In this document: positions 13,429 through 24,174 of the stretch, piece by piece
Numbering within the stretch: position 1 is the first letter of the stretch
How the letters are laid out: each line of letters begins with the position of its first letter
The notes under the pieces: model-generated
The model's input: only the letters and a program-made list of their open reading frames with translations
Told to the model about the DNA's origin: nothing
Databases searched by the model: none
Made by a program: the position numbers and the translations under genes
Assembly (NCBI GenBank): GCA_902524995.1
Contig: CABZFJ010000001.1
Span: 62,001 to 126,000 of the forward strand
DNA length: 64,000 nt
Direction of reading: 5' to 3'
Origin: an uncultured Pelagibacteraceae bacterium
Lineage (GTDB): Bacteria > Pseudomonadota > Alphaproteobacteria > Pelagibacterales > Pelagibacteraceae

Positions 13429-15348
13429 TTAGATTGAAGGAGCTTTATTTAGATCTGAATATTTTTTTATAAATTCTTTCAAAGCCATGTTTTCTTGTTT
13501 ATTAGAATCCAATCTTCTAATAGTTACACTGTTGGAGTCAACTTCTTTTTTTCCACAAATCAATAACATTGGTACTTTTGTTAAAGAATGATCTCTTATT
13601 TTATAATTTAAATTATGATTTTTAAGATCCACCTCAGCAATTAAACCACCACGTTTTAATTCCTTAGCTACACTTTTAGCATATTCATCAAAATCACTAG
13701 AAATTGGAATAACTACTGCTTGTAAGGGGGATATCCAAAATGGTAGTTTACCTGCATAATTTTCTATAAGTATACCTATGAACCTTTCTAAAGATCCAAA
13801 TAATGCTCTGTGTAACATTACAGGTACTTTTTTAGTTCCATCTTTATCAACAAAAGAGGCTCCCAATCTACCTGGTAAATTTAGATCTACTTGCAAAGTT
13901 CCACACTGCCAATCTCTACCTATTGCGTCTCTTAAAACAAATTCAATTTTTGGCCCATAAAATGCGCCCTCGCCTTTATTAATTGAGTACTCTAGCTTTG
14001 TCGCTTTAATTGCCTCTAATAATGCAGCTTCTGACTTATCCCAAACTTTATCGTCCCCGACTCTTAAATCTGGTCTATCTGAATATTTTAAAATAACATC
14101 TTCAAAACCAAGATCTTTATAAATTTCTAAAATTAAATTTGTAACACTCAAACATTCTTCAGTAATTTGTTCTTCTGTACAAAAAATATGAGCATCATCT
14201 TGAGTAAAAGCTCTTACACGTAATAATCCATGCAAGGCTCCTGACGGTTCATATCTATGAACTTTTCCAAATTCAGACATCTTTAAAGGTAAATCCCTAT
14301 AACTTTTTAGTCCTTGATTGAATACTTGGACACATCCAGGGCAATTCATGGGTTTAATTGCAAATACTTTTTCATCTGGTGTTGTTGAAGTATACATATT
14401 AGCTCCAAATTTTTCCCAGTGGCCAGATTTCTCCCACAAAGATCTATCAAGTATTTCTGGAGTATTTATCTCTTTGTAACCATCATGATCTTGTTTCATT
14501 CTCATATAAGAGACGAGTTTTTGGAACAAATTCCAACCTTTCTGGTGCCAAAATACAGATCCAGGACTTTCTTCTCTAAAATGAAATAAGTCCATTTCTT
14601 TTCCAATTTTTCTATGATCTCTTTTTTCTGCTTCTTCAATTCTCTGAAGATGAAGGTCTAATTCTTTTTGAGTTGCCCAACCAGTCCCATATATTCTTTG
14701 AAGCATTTCATTATTAGAGTCACCACGCCAATAAGCTCCAGATACTTTTGTCAGTTTAAAAGCCTTACCTATTTTACCAGAAGATACTAAATGAGGACCT
14801 CTACATAAATCGTGCCACGTTTCACCATGATGATAAACTGTTAGCTCTTCATTTTTAGGAATGCTTTCAATTATCTCGGCTTTGTATTTTTCTCCAATTT
14901 TTTTAAAATGACTTATTGCTTTATCTCTTTCCCAAACTTCTTTCCTTGTTTTTACGTCTTTATCAATTATCTCAGACATTTTTTTTTCAATTTTTTTTAG
15001 ATCGTCACTAGTAAAAGGCTCTTTTCTTGCAAAATCATAGTAAAATCCATTTTCTATAACTGGACCAATTGTTACTTGGGTACCTGGGTATAGTTCTTGA
15101 ACAGCCATAGCCATTATATGTGCAGCGTCATGTCTAATAACTTCTAAACCCTCAGGATCTTTAGCTGTAAATATTTCAATAGAGCAATCATCTTCAATAA
15201 CAGTATATAAATCTTTAAGCTCACCGTTTATGCTCATCACTAAAGCTTGCTTACCTAAAGATGTACTAATCTTTTCAGCAACTTCGGTGCCTGTTATACT
15301 TTTTTCAAAGTTTAATTTTTTTCCGTTTGGTAGTGTAATATTTGGCAT
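13429..15348 (-). CDS. thrS: Threonyl-tRNA synthetase
   Basis: 639 residues, the normal length. It has an N-terminal TGS domain (about residues 1-60), an editing domain with HDAAHIMAMAVQELYPG and YYDFARKEPF, the class II core (MNCPGCVQVFNQG, then RYEPSGALHGLLRVRAFTQD for motif 2, HRALFGSLERFIGIL for motif 3), and a C-terminal anticodon domain. It overlaps the preceding glycosyltransferase stop by one base and abuts infC. Confidence 0.97.
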   Translation of the reverse strand: MPNITLPNGKKLNFEKSITGTEVAEKISTSLGKQALVMSINGELKDLYTVIEDDCSIEIFTAKDPEGLEVIRHDAAHIMAMAVQELYPGTQVTIGPVIENGFYYDFARKEPFTSDDLKKIEKKMSEIIDKDVKTRKEVWERDKAISHFKKIGEKYKAEIIESIPKNEELTVYHHGETWHDLCRGPHLVSSGKIGKAFKLTKVSGAYWRGDSNNEMLQRIYGTGWATQKELDLHLQRIEEAEKRDHRKIGKEMDLFHFREESPGSVFWHQKGWNLFQKLVSYMRMKQDHDGYKEINTPEILDRSLWEKSGHWEKFGANMYTSTTPDEKVFAIKPMNCPGCVQVFNQGLKSYRDLPLKMSEFGKVHRYEPSGALHGLLRVRAFTQDDAHIFCTEEQITEECLSVTNLILEIYKDLGFEDVILKYSDRPDLRVGDDKVWDKSEAALLEAIKATKLEYSINKGEGAFYGPKIEFVLRDAIGRDWQCGTLQVDLNLPGRLGASFVDKDGTKKVPVMLHRALFGSLERFIGILIENYAGKLPFWISPLQAVVIPISSDFDEYAKSVAKELKRGGLIAEVDLKNHNLNYKIRDHSLTKVPMLLICGKKEVDSNSVTIRRLDSNKQENMALKEFIKKYSDLNKAPSI

Positions 15349-16502
15349 TAGTTTATTAATTTTTTATACTCTGAATAAGTAGAAAAACACATTTTTTCAA
15401 CATTAAATTTTGAAACAACATTTTTTCTACCATCTACACCCATCTGATTGATAGTCTGTTCATCTAAATTCATAATTTCTATTAATTTTTTTGAAAGATC
15501 GTCGGAGTTATTTGCTTCAAATAAAAATCCTGTTTTATTTTCATTTATAGTCTCTTTTGATCCCCCAATATTACTTGCAACAATTGGTTTTTTCATTGCC
15601 TGGGCCTCAACAGATATTCTTCCAAACGCTTCTGGTTCTATTGATGAAGAAACTATGATATCAGAAACTTTGTAAGCTAGTGGCATATTTTTACAATGAT
15701 CTATAAATTTTACTTGATTAGTTAATCTGTACTGTTCAACTAACCTAATAAGTTTCTTTTTGTAAAGTTCTCTTCCTTGATCGCTCCCAAGAATAATTAC
15801 GTTAAATACCTCATGTCCTAAATTAATATTTACTTTACTAATAGCATCTAAAAACATTTCTTGGCCTTTCCATTCTGTTAATCTTCCAGGCAATAGAACA
15901 GTTTTTCTCTCAATCTTAAGTTCCCATGATTTAAATAATTCATCTTCCTCTGTTTCTATAGTAGTTGATGGATCAAAATAATCAGTATTAATGCCTCTAA
16001 ATATCACCAAGAATTTTTTTTTATCATTAAGGTATTCAGAGTAGTTTTCTTTAATATGCGAAAATATAAAATTAGAACCAGCAATAATTAAATCAGATCT
16101 CAACATTACAGAATTATATAATTTTTTTAATTTACTTTTAAAATTATATGTTCCATGAAATGTAGTTACAAATTTACGTCGTGTGATTTTAGTAGCTAGC
16201 AAACAAGACCATGCAGGTGCTCTACTTCTCGCGTGAACAATATTAATTCCATAAAATAAAATTATTAAAGAAATAATTATTGAATTAAAAAAAACTAAAA
16301 TAGGGTTTTTGGAATTAACAGGTAATCTTATATATTTAACTTTTTTTTTATCTATAAACTTTGTTAATTCACCACCGTTGCATATTAAAAAAGATTTACA
16401 CTCATTTTCATGTAGATAGTGTGCGATATCATAACAACCTGTTTCTGCGCCACCGTATCCAAGTTTTGGTATAACTTGCAGAACTTTCAATTTTGGATGC
16501 AT
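15348..16502 (-). CDS. GT4-family glycosyltransferase
   Basis: 384 residues with a GT-B fold. The N-terminal KLGYGGAETGCYDIA loop binds acceptor; the C-terminal half has LLPGRLTEWKGQEMFLDAI and the E-x7-E donor site in EPEAFGRISVEAQAM. Members transfer nucleotide-activated sugars, often in lipopolysaccharide or glycolipid synthesis; the sugar here cannot be told. A hydrophobic stretch around residues 67-85 may dip into the membrane. It is the first gene of the minus-strand run with thrS and infC and is divergent from the alpha/beta hydrolase with only 42 bp between starts. Confidence 0.85.
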   Translation of the reverse strand: MHPKLKVLQVIPKLGYGGAETGCYDIAHYLHENECKSFLICNGGELTKFIDKKKVKYIRLPVNSKNPILVFFNSIIISLIILFYGINIVHARSRAPAWSCLLATKITRRKFVTTFHGTYNFKSKLKKLYNSVMLRSDLIIAGSNFIFSHIKENYSEYLNDKKKFLVIFRGINTDYFDPSTTIETEEDELFKSWELKIERKTVLLPGRLTEWKGQEMFLDAISKVNINLGHEVFNVIILGSDQGRELYKKKLIRLVEQYRLTNQVKFIDHCKNMPLAYKVSDIIVSSSIEPEAFGRISVEAQAMKKPIVASNIGGSKETINENKTGFLFEANNSDDLSKKLIEIMNLDEQTINQMGVDGRKNVVSKFNVEKMCFSTYSEYKKLIN

Positions 16503-16544
16503 ATGGTAGAGTTATAATATTTCAAATCAATTTTAATACTTTAT

Positions 16545-17306
16545 ATGAAAAAATTTAAATATCTAAAAATTTCTAAAACAAAAAAACTAAGATATATAAG
16601 CAATTATTATAAGAAAAATCTTTATATTATATTTTTACCAGGTTTTGCGTCCGATATAGAAGGAGATAAACCTAAAAGATTTTTAAACTATGCTAAAAAA
16701 AATAAATTGGGTTTTTTGGCACTAGAATATTCTGGATACGGAAAATCTTCAGGTGAGTTTACAAAAGGGAATATTTCCACTTGGGCAAATGATGCGAAAC
16801 TGACTATTAAAAATATAGTTAAAAAAAATGAAATAATTTTAATAGGCTCTAGTATGGGTGCTTGGATTTCATTATTATTATTTAAATCAATTAAAATACA
16901 GATTAAAGGCTTTTTGGGAATTGGTTCCGCTCCAGAATTTTTAACAAGAATAATGTGGAAAAAATTTTCAAAAAAGACAAAGAATGAAATTATTAAAAAA
17001 GGTATTAGCAAAATTAAAAATGGTGGATATGAGTATCTTATAACTAATCAATTAATTGAAGATGGAAGAAAAAAAAAAAATAAAGTTTTAAATGTTAAAA
17101 TTTCAACGAAAATACCTGTTACTATGGTCCATGGTCAAAAAGATGAAGTAGTACCAATTAAATACTCTAGAGAAGTTTTAAAAATCTTCAGCAAAGCAAA
17201 AAAAAAATTAAATATAATTAAGAAGGGAGACCATAGTCTCTCGTCAAAAAAAAATCTAAATATTATTTGTAAAGAGTTAGATAATATTATTAAAAATATT
17301 AACTAG
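16545..17306 (+). CDS. Alpha/beta hydrolase, ABHD10-like
   Basis: 253 residues. The oxyanion/substrate region LPGFASDIEGDK and the GYGKSSGEFTKGNISTWAND segment resemble the ABHD10-like branch. The nucleophile elbow is GSSMGAW, the acid is likely the Asp in GQKDEVVP and the His is in KGDHSL. Mammalian ABHD10 is a mitochondrial esterase/depalmitoylase; the substrate in bacteria is unknown. A run of 12 A (17069-17080) sits in the coding sequence. The 3' end overlaps the convergent gltB by 8 bp. Confidence 0.8.
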   Translation: MKKFKYLKISKTKKLRYISNYYKKNLYIIFLPGFASDIEGDKPKRFLNYAKKNKLGFLALEYSGYGKSSGEFTKGNISTWANDAKLTIKNIVKKNEIILIGSSMGAWISLLLFKSIKIQIKGFLGIGSAPEFLTRIMWKKFSKKTKNEIIKKGISKIKNGGYEYLITNQLIEDGRKKKNKVLNVKISTKIPVTMVHGQKDEVVPIKYSREVLKIFSKAKKKLNIIKKGDHSLSSKKNLNIICKELDNIIKNIN

Positions 17307-20300
17307 CTTGGCTGACTAACTTTTTATTTGAAATAGGATTTTCTAATTTATCTAACATTTCTTTTGGACAAACTTGGACAAAATTATTTATTTCATTTTC
17401 AAAATTCTCAACTATTTTTTTCGAGATTGTTGAATTTGTTTCTATCATATGCTCTTGTATTAATTTCCTTAGATACTCAATCCAAAATTTAGTTTCTGGA
17501 GTTTGCCAAACTACACTTTCAGGATTTACTTTTTTATCAAATTGATTTTTAGAGTCATAAATAAAAGCCATACCTCCTGTCATGCCAGCTCCGAAATTAT
17601 CACCAATATCTCCTAATATAATTATGTTTCCACCTGTCATGTATTCACAACCATTTGAGTCGCAACCTTCAATTACTGCAGTTGCACCTGAATTTCTAAC
17701 AGCAAATCTCTCTCCTGCTTGTCCTGCTGCTAATAATTTTCCAGAAGTAGCTCCATACAAAACAGTGTTTCCAATAATAGTATTTTCATTTGAAACAAGG
17801 TTGCTTTCGTCTTGTAATTTAATCACAATAGTTCCACCTGATAGTCCTTTAGCAACATAATCATTTGCATCACCTTTTAAAATTAGTTTTAGTCCTTTAA
17901 TGGCAAAAGCACCAAAAGATTGCCCTGCTGAACCTTTAAAATTTAATTCGATCGAATTTTTATCAAGATTATTATTTCCGAATTTTTTGTACAAATGATA
18001 AGAAATTCTTGTACCAACTGCTCTATCAGTATTTTGAATTTCAAATTCTTCGTTTATTTTTTCTTTTTTATCTATTTTGTTCTCTATTACAGGCCATAAT
18101 TTTTGGTCTAAAGTATCTGGAACAGAATTAATTTCTGGTTTCTCACAATATCTTTTATTTTTTCCAGGGTCTGCCTGAACAAAAAGAGGGTTTAGATCCA
18201 AATCATCCAAGTTTGGTGATCCCTTGCTTACTTGTCTTAGCAGGTCAGTTCTTCCAATTACTTCATTTAAAGATTTGAAACCAATATCAGCTAGTATTTC
18301 TCTCACTTCCTCTGCTATAAATGTAAAAAGGTTTACTACTTTGTCAGGAGTTCCTGTAAATTTCTCTCTTAATTTATCATCTTGTGTGCACACACCAACT
18401 GGACATGTATTTGAATGACATTGTCTAACCATTATGCAACCCATAGCTACTAAAGCAGTTGTTGCCACGCCAAACTCCTCTGCTCCCATCATTGCTGCAA
18501 TAACAACATCTCTTCCTGTTTTTATTCCACCGTCTGTTCTAAGCGTCACTTGATGCCTCAAGTTATTTAAAGTCAATACTTGATTGGCTTCTGTTAATCC
18601 CATCTCCCAAGGAACTCCTACATATTTAACACTTGTCTGTGGAGTGGCTCCTGTACCTCCTGAGTGACCTGAAATTAAAATTATATCTGCTTTAGCTTTT
18701 GCAACTCCAGCAGCTATTGTTCCAATACCTGAGGAAGCAACTAATTTAACTCCAACTCTAGCCTTTGGATTTATTTGTTTTAAATCATAAATTAGTTGAG
18801 CTAGATCTTCTATTGAGTAAATATCATGATGTGGCGGAGGTGATATTAAAGTAACTCCTGGAGTTGAGTGTCTCAATCTCGCAATTTCATCTGTAACTTT
18901 AAAACCTGGTAATTGTCCACCTTCACCTGGTTTAGCGCCCTGTGCAATTTTGATTTCAATCTCATTGCAATTATTTAAGTAATTAATGGTTACTCCAAAT
19001 CTAGCTGATGCAATTTGTTTAACCCTAGAATTTGCACTATCTCCATTCTCCATAATCTTAAATCGTTTTTCATCTTCTCCACCTTCACCACTACAAGATG
19101 CACCTTTAATTCTATTCATACCAACAGCAAGAGTTTCATGTGCTTCTTTGGATAAGGCTCCATGAGACATGCTTCCACTTCCAAATCTTTTTAAAATACT
19201 GGATGCTGGCTCAACATCAGATTTATCAATAGGATTTTTAGATTTAAAATCTACTAAATCTCTCAAACTAATTGGATTTAAATTGTAAATACCTTTTGTA
19301 TATTTTTTATATATTTCATAAGATCCTTGTCCAACTGCAGTTTGTAATAAATGAATTAGCTTGCCTTGATATTGATGTGTTTCACCATTTTTCCTATATC
19401 TGTAAATACCTCCAATAGGTAAAATATTAGAATTATCAAAAAATGCTTCCTTATGTATAGTTCTAATTTTCTTTTCTATTCCTTTTAAACCAATTCCAGA
19501 AATCTTTGATAACATTCCAGGAAAGTAATCTTTCACAATTGTTCTGCTTAATCCTACAGTTTCAAAATTACATCCACCTCTATAAGAACTTAAAACAGAA
19601 ATTCCCATTTTAGACATTATTTTAAGAAGACCAAGATTGACTGATTTAATATATCTTGAAACACATTCATCAAAAGTGAAATTTCCAAATAATTTCTTAG
19701 AATGTCTTTGATATAAACTGTCAAAAGCTAAATATGGGTTTACAGTGGTAGCACCGACGCCAATTAATGTTGCAAAAGAATGAGTATCTAAAGCATCTCC
19801 AGTTTGAACATTTATAGAAACATAACCTCTTAAACCTAATTTAACTAAGTGTGTATTTATTGCCCCAATACATAAAAGCATTGGCATTGGCATTCTATTT
19901 TCTGAAATATTTTTATCTGATAATATTATTTGTTTAATTCCCTCTCTAACAACTTGTTCTGATTTAACTTTGAGTAAATTTATTGATGTCTCTAAATCAT
20001 CATCTTTACTGAATGTACAATCTAAAACTTTATTATTATTTCCAAAGAATTTTAAAAATTTTTCAAATTGCGCGTTTGATAATATCGGACTATTTAAAAC
20101 ATAAATATTGTCTTTAGTTAATTTACTAAAATCTAAAATATTGCCAAGATTTCCAAATCTTGTCTTTAAACTCATAACTTTATTTTCTCTTAAAGAATCA
20201 ATTGGTGGGTTTGTAACCTGGCTAAAGTTTTGTCTAAAGTAATGATATAATGGCCTGTATTTGTCAGATAAAACTGCTAAAGGCGTGTCATCACCCATTG

Positions 20301-21795
20301 AACCTGTTGCTTCTTTCGCATCTTCTGCCATTGGATGAAGAATTAATTCTAAATCTTCTATGCTATATCCAAAACAATGTTGAAAATTCCTCAAACTTCG
20401 GCCTTCTAGCTCTACTTTTTCAGTTTCAGCTTCTAATTTTTTATCAAGATCAATAATCTGACTGTTGTAATGCTTGTATTCTTTTGAAAGATAGTTTTTT
20501 ATTTCATCGTTTGAGTATACTTTACCTTTTTCTATTCTTACTCCTAATATTTCACCAGGTCCCAATCTTCCTTTAGATACAATTTTTTTCTCATTTAAAT
20601 CTATCATACCTGTTTCACTTCCAGCAAAAAGGAGTTTGTCTCTTGTGACTGTATATCTAAGTGGTCTTAGTCCATTTCTGTCAGTCGCAACAATTACCCA
20701 CTCATTATCTGTAGCAGCTATAGCAGCTGGCCCATCCCAAGGCTCCATGGTACTATTTAAAAAATTGAATAATTGTTGATGATCTTTTTTTAATACCTTA
20801 TTTTTTTTTGACCAAGCATCAGGTATCAACATTAATTTTGCTAGAGGAGCAGGCTGTCCAGAAATATTTAATAATTCAAAAACATTGTCTAATGATGCAG
20901 AGTCAGAGTTTCCAGCTGGTATTACAGGCTTAAGATTCTCTATATCTTCGAAAACAGGACTAAACATCTCTTCTTCGTGAACCTTCATCCAATTAACATT
21001 TCCTTTAAGAGTATTTATTTCACCATTATGAGCTATAGATCTAAATGGTTGAGCTAAGTCCCAACTTGGCGCAGTATTAGTTGAAAATCTTTGATGAAAT
21101 ATTGCATACCTAGATATAAATCTTTCATCTTTTAAGTCAGTATAAAAATCTGACAAAGATTCTGCTAAAAACATTCCTTTGTAAATGATAGATTTAGAAC
21201 TAAATGAACATATATAAAAATTATTTAATTGATTATTGAGAGCTTCTTTTTCAATTATTCTTCTAGTTTCATACAATTTTTGTTCCAGAGACTTGCTGAC
21301 AACTTTTTTGTCATTGTATGTAAACAATACTTGAGTAATTTCAGGTCTTGTTTGTTCAGCTTTTTCTCCTAAGACAGAAGGGTCGACTGGAACTTGTCTC
21401 CAGCCATAGATACTAAAATTTCTCTTTGTTAGTTCACTTTCAACAATAGTTCTGCATTGCTCTTGGGAGCTATAATCATTTCTTGGTAAGAAAATCATAC
21501 CCACACAAAGTTCAGAATTATCGTGTTTATGACCAGTGACTTCAATTTTTTCCTCAAAGAAATCTTTTGGAATTTCAATATGGATTCCAGCACCATCTCC
21601 CGTTTTTCCGTCAGCATCGATTGCACCCCTATGCCAAACAGCTTTTAGTGCATCGATTCCATATTCTACAACTTTTCTTGATTTTAGACCTTCGGTGGAT
21701 GCTACTAAACCTACGCCACATGCATCATGTTCCATCTCTTCGGTGTAAACATAATTACTTTTTAAAATTTTTAAATTTTTATTTCTTAACTTCAT
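17299..21795 (-). CDS. gltB: Glutamate synthase (NADPH) large subunit
   Basis: 1498 residues, the full GltB length. The N-terminal glutaminase domain would be exposed by removing about 25 residues to give Cys26 (HDACGVGLVAS). The central and FMN domains include GEGGEDEKRF, KPGEGGQLPGFKV and GHSGGTGATPQTS. The 3Fe-4S cysteines lie in CHSNTCPVGVC. The C-terminal beta-helix domain (GXXGG-type, e.g. GGNIIILGDIGDNFGAG) is complete. With GltD it makes glutamate from glutamine and 2-oxoglutarate, the main ammonium-assimilation step after GlnA. It follows gltD with a 1-bp overlap. Confidence 0.97.
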   Translation of the reverse strand: MKLRNKNLKILKSNYVYTEEMEHDACGVGLVASTEGLKSRKVVEYGIDALKAVWHRGAIDADGKTGDGAGIHIEIPKDFFEEKIEVTGHKHDNSELCVGMIFLPRNDYSSQEQCRTIVESELTKRNFSIYGWRQVPVDPSVLGEKAEQTRPEITQVLFTYNDKKVVSKSLEQKLYETRRIIEKEALNNQLNNFYICSFSSKSIIYKGMFLAESLSDFYTDLKDERFISRYAIFHQRFSTNTAPSWDLAQPFRSIAHNGEINTLKGNVNWMKVHEEEMFSPVFEDIENLKPVIPAGNSDSASLDNVFELLNISGQPAPLAKLMLIPDAWSKKNKVLKKDHQQLFNFLNSTMEPWDGPAAIAATDNEWVIVATDRNGLRPLRYTVTRDKLLFAGSETGMIDLNEKKIVSKGRLGPGEILGVRIEKGKVYSNDEIKNYLSKEYKHYNSQIIDLDKKLEAETEKVELEGRSLRNFQHCFGYSIEDLELILHPMAEDAKEATGSMGDDTPLAVLSDKYRPLYHYFRQNFSQVTNPPIDSLRENKVMSLKTRFGNLGNILDFSKLTKDNIYVLNSPILSNAQFEKFLKFFGNNNKVLDCTFSKDDDLETSINLLKVKSEQVVREGIKQIILSDKNISENRMPMPMLLCIGAINTHLVKLGLRGYVSINVQTGDALDTHSFATLIGVGATTVNPYLAFDSLYQRHSKKLFGNFTFDECVSRYIKSVNLGLLKIMSKMGISVLSSYRGGCNFETVGLSRTIVKDYFPGMLSKISGIGLKGIEKKIRTIHKEAFFDNSNILPIGGIYRYRKNGETHQYQGKLIHLLQTAVGQGSYEIYKKYTKGIYNLNPISLRDLVDFKSKNPIDKSDVEPASSILKRFGSGSMSHGALSKEAHETLAVGMNRIKGASCSGEGGEDEKRFKIMENGDSANSRVKQIASARFGVTINYLNNCNEIEIKIAQGAKPGEGGQLPGFKVTDEIARLRHSTPGVTLISPPPHHDIYSIEDLAQLIYDLKQINPKARVGVKLVASSGIGTIAAGVAKAKADIILISGHSGGTGATPQTSVKYVGVPWEMGLTEANQVLTLNNLRHQVTLRTDGGIKTGRDVVIAAMMGAEEFGVATTALVAMGCIMVRQCHSNTCPVGVCTQDDKLREKFTGTPDKVVNLFTFIAEEVREILADIGFKSLNEVIGRTDLLRQVSKGSPNLDDLDLNPLFVQADPGKNKRYCEKPEINSVPDTLDQKLWPVIENKIDKKEKINEEFEIQNTDRAVGTRISYHLYKKFGNNNLDKNSIELNFKGSAGQSFGAFAIKGLKLILKGDANDYVAKGLSGGTIVIKLQDESNLVSNENTIIGNTVLYGATSGKLLAAGQAGERFAVRNSGATAVIEGCDSNGCEYMTGGNIIILGDIGDNFGAGMTGGMAFIYDSKNQFDKKVNPESVVWQTPETKFWIEYLRKLIQEHMIETNSTISKKIVENFENEINNFVQVCPKEMLDKLENPISNKKLVSQAS

Positions 21796-23228
21796 TAGGC
21801 AACTCTAAGTTTTTGTTTACTTTGTAAATAATTATCAATTGATGTTGCTGCATCTCTTCCATCTTTGATACCCCAAACCACTAAAGATGCTCCTCTAACT
21901 ATATCTCCAGCTGCAAAAACTCCCTCTATACTAGTTTCCATTGTATCAAAATCCGCTTTTATTGTTCCCCATCTTGATACTTTTAATTTTTCTTCATTAA
22001 ATAATTTTGGAAGATCTTCTGGATCAAATCCAAGTGCTTTGATTACAAGATCGGCTTTAATTTCAAAATCTGAATTTTCTTTCACAATTGGCTTTCTTCT
22101 ACCGCTATCATCTGGCTCACCCAAATTCATTTTATTAACAACTACACTTTCAATTTTATTTGTTCCCTTAAACTCTTTAGGACTTGTTAACCAAATAAAT
22201 TCAACACCTTCTTCTTCTGCATTACCAACTTCTCTTGCTGATCCTGGCATATTTTCTCTATCTCTTCTATATAAACATTTTACAGACTTCGCATTCTGTC
22301 TCACCGAAGTCCTCAAGCAGTCCATTGCTGTATCACCACCTCCAATTACTACAACATCTTTGCCTTCAGCATTTAAAGTTCCGTTATCAAACATCTCAAC
22401 TTTATCACCTAGTCCTTTTTTATTTGATGCAGTCAAAAATTCCATTGCAGGGAAAATATTACTCAAATCATTACCAGGCAGATTAACTTCTCTAGCTTTA
22501 TAAACTCCTGTAGCTATTAAAATTGCATCGTGCTTTTCTTTTAACTCCGTCAAGCTAGAATCTTTTCCAACTTCAAAGTTTAAGACAAATTTAATTCCAC
22601 TTTCTTCCAAAAGTTTTATTCTTCTTTGAACAACGTGCTTTTCTAATTTAAATCCTGGTATACCGTATATTAATAGTCCCCCAGCTCTGTCATAACGATC
22701 ATATATTGTTACCTTGTATCCTTTTTTTCTGAGTTGTTCTCCACAAGCAAGTCCAGCAGGACCAGAACCTATAATTCCTACACTCTCATTTTTTTCACTA
22801 TTTATTTTAATTGGTTTAACCCAACCATTTTCCCAAGCTTTCTCTGTAATATATTTTTCTATTGACCCAATAGTTACTGTTCCGTGACCAGATTGCTCTA
22901 TTACACAATTTCCTTCACACAGCCTATCCTGGGGGCAAATTCTTCCACAAACTTCTGGCATGTTGTTTGTGCTTTGTGACAATTGATAAGCTTCCTCATA
23001 CCTTCCCTCCGCAGTTAGTTTAAGCCAATCTGGTATATTGTTACTTAATGGACAATGAACTTGGCAAAATGGTACTCCACATTGGGAACATCTGCTTGAC
23101 TGCTGAATAGCTCTATCTTTAAGAAATTCTTGATAAATTTCGTCAAAATCCTCTTTTCGGTCTGATATATCTCTTTTAGGTGGATTTTGTTGACCTATAT
23201 CAACAAACTTAAGCATTTTTTCTGACAT
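21795..23228 (-). CDS. gltD: Glutamate synthase (NADPH) small subunit
   Basis: 477 residues. N-terminal cysteines for two 4Fe-4S clusters appear in CSQCGVPFCQVHCP and CGRICPQDRLCEGNC. The FAD site is GIIGSGPAGLACGEQLRKKG and the NADPH site is VVIGGGDTAMDCLRTS. The C-terminal GVFAAGDIVRGASLVVWGI completes the fold. It delivers electrons from NADPH to GltB. It is the first gene of the gltDB unit; the 115-bp upstream gap to uppP must hold its promoter, but I could not choose one with confidence. Confidence 0.97.
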   Translation of the reverse strand: MSEKMLKFVDIGQQNPPKRDISDRKEDFDEIYQEFLKDRAIQQSSRCSQCGVPFCQVHCPLSNNIPDWLKLTAEGRYEEAYQLSQSTNNMPEVCGRICPQDRLCEGNCVIEQSGHGTVTIGSIEKYITEKAWENGWVKPIKINSEKNESVGIIGSGPAGLACGEQLRKKGYKVTIYDRYDRAGGLLIYGIPGFKLEKHVVQRRIKLLEESGIKFVLNFEVGKDSSLTELKEKHDAILIATGVYKAREVNLPGNDLSNIFPAMEFLTASNKKGLGDKVEMFDNGTLNAEGKDVVVIGGGDTAMDCLRTSVRQNAKSVKCLYRRDRENMPGSAREVGNAEEEGVEFIWLTSPKEFKGTNKIESVVVNKMNLGEPDDSGRRKPIVKENSDFEIKADLVIKALGFDPEDLPKLFNEEKLKVSRWGTIKADFDTMETSIEGVFAAGDIVRGASLVVWGIKDGRDAATSIDNYLQSKQKLRVA

Positions 23229-23406
23229 GGTGGACGTTGTATATACGATAAAAATTTAATAATAAACAATTACAAGGTCATAAGTATTGACTAATATTTT
23301 ACAAAACTTAAGTAAATCTGAGGTTTTTTCTTATTATGCATAGATGATATGCAAATATGTAATTGCTTTAATTTGGTTACAATTTCATTATGAAGTACTG
23401 GATCTA

Positions 23407-24174
23407 ATGATTTCAAAATATGTAGAGACGCTAATTTTATCAATTATTCAAGGTATATCTGAGTTTATTCCAGTTAGCTCGTCTGCACATCTTTTAATTA
23501 TGTCAAGATTAAGTGACTTCAATGTTAGCAACCTACAATTAGATATTAGTCTGCATTTAGGTTCTTTGTTAGCAATAATTTTATTTTTTAGAAAAGAGTT
23601 AATAAATACCATTAATAATAAAAATATATTTCTACTAATAATACTTGGGTCTATACCATTAATTATAATTGGTTATATTTTTTACTCTACAAATTTAATT
23701 GATCAATTTAGAAACTTAAAAGTTGTCGCTTGGACAACTTTAATTTTTGGAGTTTTACTATACTTTTCAGATAAGTTTGAATTGAAAAATAAAACTTCTT
23801 CAGAATTAAATATTAAAAGTATTATTATAATAGGGTTATTTCAGATTTTAGCTATTATTCCAGGAGTCAGTAGATCAGGGATAGTAATTACAGCTTCAAG
23901 ATTTTTAAAATTTGACAGAGTTGAGTCATCAAAGATAGCTTTTTATTTGTCTATTCCAGCTTTAGCAGGTGCAAGTGTTTTGGGATTTAAAGATGTTATT
24001 AATGATCAAATAAATTTTGATACTATATTTATTTTTTCTACTTTAGCTTCATTTTTATTTTCTTATTTTACAATTAAATATTTTCTTATTTATGTTAAAA
24101 AGTTTAGCTTAAGTTTTTTTGTTATTTATAGAATAGTTTTAAGTATTATTCTTTTTTCAATTATATACTTATAA
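23407..24174 (+). CDS. uppP: Undecaprenyl-diphosphatase (BacA/UppP)
   Basis: About 255 residues, integral membrane with about eight helices. The family signatures are IQGISEFIPVSSSAHL at the N-terminus and IIPGVSRSGIVITASRFL in the second half; the Glu of the first and the Ser/Arg of the second form the active site. It regenerates the lipid carrier for peptidoglycan and other envelope polymers. I chose the ATG at 23407 because it gives the normal N-terminus (MISKYVETLILSIIQG); an in-frame ATG at 23344 would add 21 atypical residues. The 3' end overlaps the convergent EamA gene by 6 bp. Confidence 0.93.
   Translation: MISKYVETLILSIIQGISEFIPVSSSAHLLIMSRLSDFNVSNLQLDISLHLGSLLAIILFFRKELINTINNKNIFLLIILGSIPLIIIGYIFYSTNLIDQFRNLKVVAWTTLIFGVLLYFSDKFELKNKTSSELNIKSIIIIGLFQILAIIPGVSRSGIVITASRFLKFDRVESSKIAFYLSIPALAGASVLGFKDVINDQINFDTIFIFSTLASFLFSYFTIKYFLIYVKKFSLSFFVIYRIVLSIILFSIIYL

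Noticed and set aside
21865-22503. A 212-codon plus-strand frame opposite gltD
   Set aside because: It lies wholly inside gltD on the other strand; its Ser/Pro/Leu-rich composition is what an antisense read of a coding region gives.
23344-23406. Longer start for uppP
   Set aside because: The added 21 residues are atypical, and the inner ATG gives the canonical N-terminus of the family.
23229-23406. Glycine- or SAM-type riboswitch before gltD or uppP, as SAR11 is known for riboswitches
   Set aside because: No matching core motifs or convincing helices were seen in this short gap.
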